64,000 nucleotides of DNA from an uncultured Polaribacter sp. GTDB taxonomy: Bacteria > Bacteroidota > Bacteroidia > Flavobacteriales > Flavobacteriaceae. The stretch lies in assembly GCA_913047375.1 (NCBI GenBank), contig CAJWTV010000002.1, forward strand, positions 1 to 64,000, in the 5' to 3' direction. Shown piece after piece: positions 62,927-64,000 of the stretch. The notes beneath the pieces are model-generated. The model saw only the letters and a program-made list of their open reading frames with translations. It made no database searches and had not been told where the DNA came from. A program made the position numbers and the translations under genes. The stretch's first letter is position 1. Every line of letters begins with the position of its first letter.

Positions 62927-63745
62927 TTAAATTATTTTCATTAATTCTTTAAAAAGTAGAATCATTTTTGGTTCCGCTTTCCCAGCAATGGCAATAATAT
63001 TAGCAATATCTACGGGCTGAAGGTTTTTAGGATCACATTCATCTGTTAAAACAGAAATGGCAGCACATGGTAGATTCAATTGCTTAGCAACAATAACCTC
63101 TGGCACAGTACTCATTCCTACAGCATCCGTTTCTAAAAGTTGTAACATTCTATATTCTGCTCTAGTTTCTAATTGTGGTCCAACAACACTGGCATAGACT
63201 CCCTCGTGGAGATTAATATTCTGTTCCTTTGCTATGACTTTAATTTTTTCATTAATTTCTTTAGAGTAGGGCTCTAACATATCTGCGAAAATATTTCCAA
63301 AAATATTAGCCCCTTTAAAAGCTAAAGGAGAGCTTCCTTGAAGATTAATATGATCTTCAATCAACATTAAATCTCCTTTTTTGTAAGTTAAATTGATAGC
63401 ACCAGCAGCATTTGAAATCAATAAATTACTAATACCTAAGGCATGCATTGCTCTAATCCCATAGGTAACTTCCCAAAGGCTGTAACCCTCATATACGTGA
63501 AATCTCCCCGCCATTACAATCACTTTTTTTCCAAAGAACTCTCCGTAAATTAATTTTCCTGAATGAAATTCGACCGTTGCCTCTGGGAAATTTGGAATTT
63601 CTGAATATTCAATTTCTTTTTCTATGGAGATTTCATCTACTAGTTTTCCCAAACCTGTGCCCAGTACTATTCCAATTTCAGGATTTACAACCCCCTTAGA
63701 CCTTAAAAAATCTATGGTTTCCTTAAGCTGATCTTGTTTTTTCAT
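62927..63745 (-). CDS. Purine nucleoside phosphorylase
   Basis: Trimeric PNP (272 residues) that splits purine nucleosides with phosphate. The family sequence is clear: GIVLGTGLGKLVDEI, a phosphate-binding AGRFHVYEGYS, ISNAAGAINLTYKKGDLMLIEDHINL, and YRMLQLLETDAVGMSTVPEVIVA with the substrate-specificity region. In arsenosugar loci a PNP is thought to remove the adenine base from the arsenic-containing nucleoside made by ArsS; here its place between arsM and a glycosyltransferase gene supports that role over general salvage. Both could be true. Confidence 0.92.
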   Translation of the reverse strand: MKKQDQLKETIDFLRSKGVVNPEIGIVLGTGLGKLVDEISIEKEIEYSEIPNFPEATVEFHSGKLIYGEFFGKKVIVMAGRFHVYEGYSLWEVTYGIRAMHALGISNLLISNAAGAINLTYKKGDLMLIEDHINLQGSSPLAFKGANIFGNIFADMLEPYSKEINEKIKVIAKEQNINLHEGVYASVVGPQLETRAEYRMLQLLETDAVGMSTVPEVIVAKQLNLPCAAISVLTDECDPKNLQPVDIANIIAIAGKAEPKMILLFKELMKII

Positions 63746-63841
63746 TTTTTATATCTATTGTAAAGCAGTTGGCACTTAAAATAAGAAGACTAATCTTAGC
63801 GTTCATTTTGTCCTCAATTTAAGATAAATTTTAAATTAAAA

Positions 63842-64000
63842 TTACAAAAATTTTTGAAAGATATTATGATTTTTTAGGTCTTCATAAACATCTATATCAT
63901 TTAGCTCTTCCAACAAATGTACTTTTTTATCTTTTAAATCTAACATTGTATCCTTTCTTACAGTAGAAGCTCCCCAATCTTTATTTTTAAAAATATTAAG
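63842..64000 (-). CDS. Glycosyltransferase of the arsenosugar pathway, C-terminus only
   Basis: An open minus-strand frame enters from the right edge and ends at a TAA at 63842-63844, leaving 52 residues. The visible part reads FKNKDWGASTVRKDTMLDLK and then HLLEELNDIDVYEDLKNH. A W-x-S/T-x-V then an LEELNDIDxxEDL ending is characteristic of the TIGR04282-type arsenosugar-associated glycosyltransferases. Its stop is 96 nt before the PNP start on the same strand. The rest of the gene is outside the window, so assignment is by this tail and context. Confidence 0.72.
   Translation of the reverse strand, partial: LNIFKNKDWGASTVRKDTMLDLKDKKVHLLEELNDIDVYEDLKNHNIFQKFL

Noticed and set aside
62897-62930. 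Inverted repeat TTAATAGA / TCTATTAA between PNP and arsM
   Set aside because: AT-only 8-bp arms with an 18-nt loop, no T tract, and overlap with the PNP stop; too likely by chance in this AT-rich sequence.
1-64000. Mobile elements, CRISPR arrays, phage genes or restriction systems
   Set aside because: No transposase, integrase, regularly spaced repeats, cas or defence-type genes were found; gene content is core chromosomal apart from the arsenosugar edge.

Overview
The window is AT-rich chromosomal DNA from a member of the Bacteroidota, most likely a marine Flavobacteriaceae. Four things support this. The -7 promoter motif TAnnTTTG recurs upstream of many genes, in some cases with a TTTG-like -33 box 19 nt away. 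Shine-Dalgarno sequences are sparse. Several families are typical of the phylum (DUF3098, DUF5777, DUF5916, DUF2723/GT117, and alternative complex III with DUF3341). Housekeeping gene orders also fit, such as ftsX-DUF3098-uppP-truB and exbB-hyp-exbD-exbD. I assign no species. No insertion sequence, prophage, CRISPR array, rRNA or replication origin was seen. The one RNA gene is tRNA-Gln(TTG), and one gene (a glycosyltransferase) is cut by the right edge.

Layout. 1-3.2 kb (minus): ftsX, DUF3098, uppP, truB and, separately, methylmalonyl-CoA epimerase. 3.3-5.0 kb (plus): rbfA and a LolC/E-type permease with a TTG start. 5.0-8.5 kb (minus): a tight six-gene run of haem c lipoprotein, YceI, OB-fold protein, DUF5777 barrel, DUF4345 protein and dusB. 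8.8-15.2 kb (plus): lepA, cytoplasmic asparaginase, the ExbB/ExbD energy-transducing operon and an outer-membrane barrel. 15.2-25.6 kb (minus): a PAP2-like membrane protein, rpoN, asnS, an RND/MMPL transporter, frr, pyrH, tsf, rpsB, rpsI and rplM. 25.8-40.7 kb: a DUF5916 barrel, an RluA enzyme, an unknown secreted protein, an unusual PLP enzyme, polA, a membrane metallophosphoesterase, a thioredoxin-fold protein without cysteines, and a GT117 membrane protein. 40.8-46.6 kb: tRNA-Gln, a tandem UspA protein and the rimP-nusA-infB operon. 47.2-58.6 kb (plus): alternative complex III (actABCDEF) followed by coxB-coxA, a complete quinol-to-oxygen respiratory chain. 58.6-64 kb: ruvB, a SulP transporter, a rhodanese lipoprotein and, on the minus strand, part of an arsenosugar pathway (glycosyltransferase C-terminus, purine nucleoside phosphorylase, ArsM).

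How the parts work together. The ACIII/coxBA block moves electrons from menaquinol through haem c to an A-type oxygen reductase. The resulting gradient would energise ExbB/ExbD and TonB-dependent uptake. The ribosome and translation genes sit in several independently terminated operons. The most distinctive parts are the arsenosugar locus at the right edge, the haem lipoprotein/YceI/DUF5777 operon, the probable attenuator in the rimP-nusA-infB leader, and the alternative hairpins in the exbB leader.
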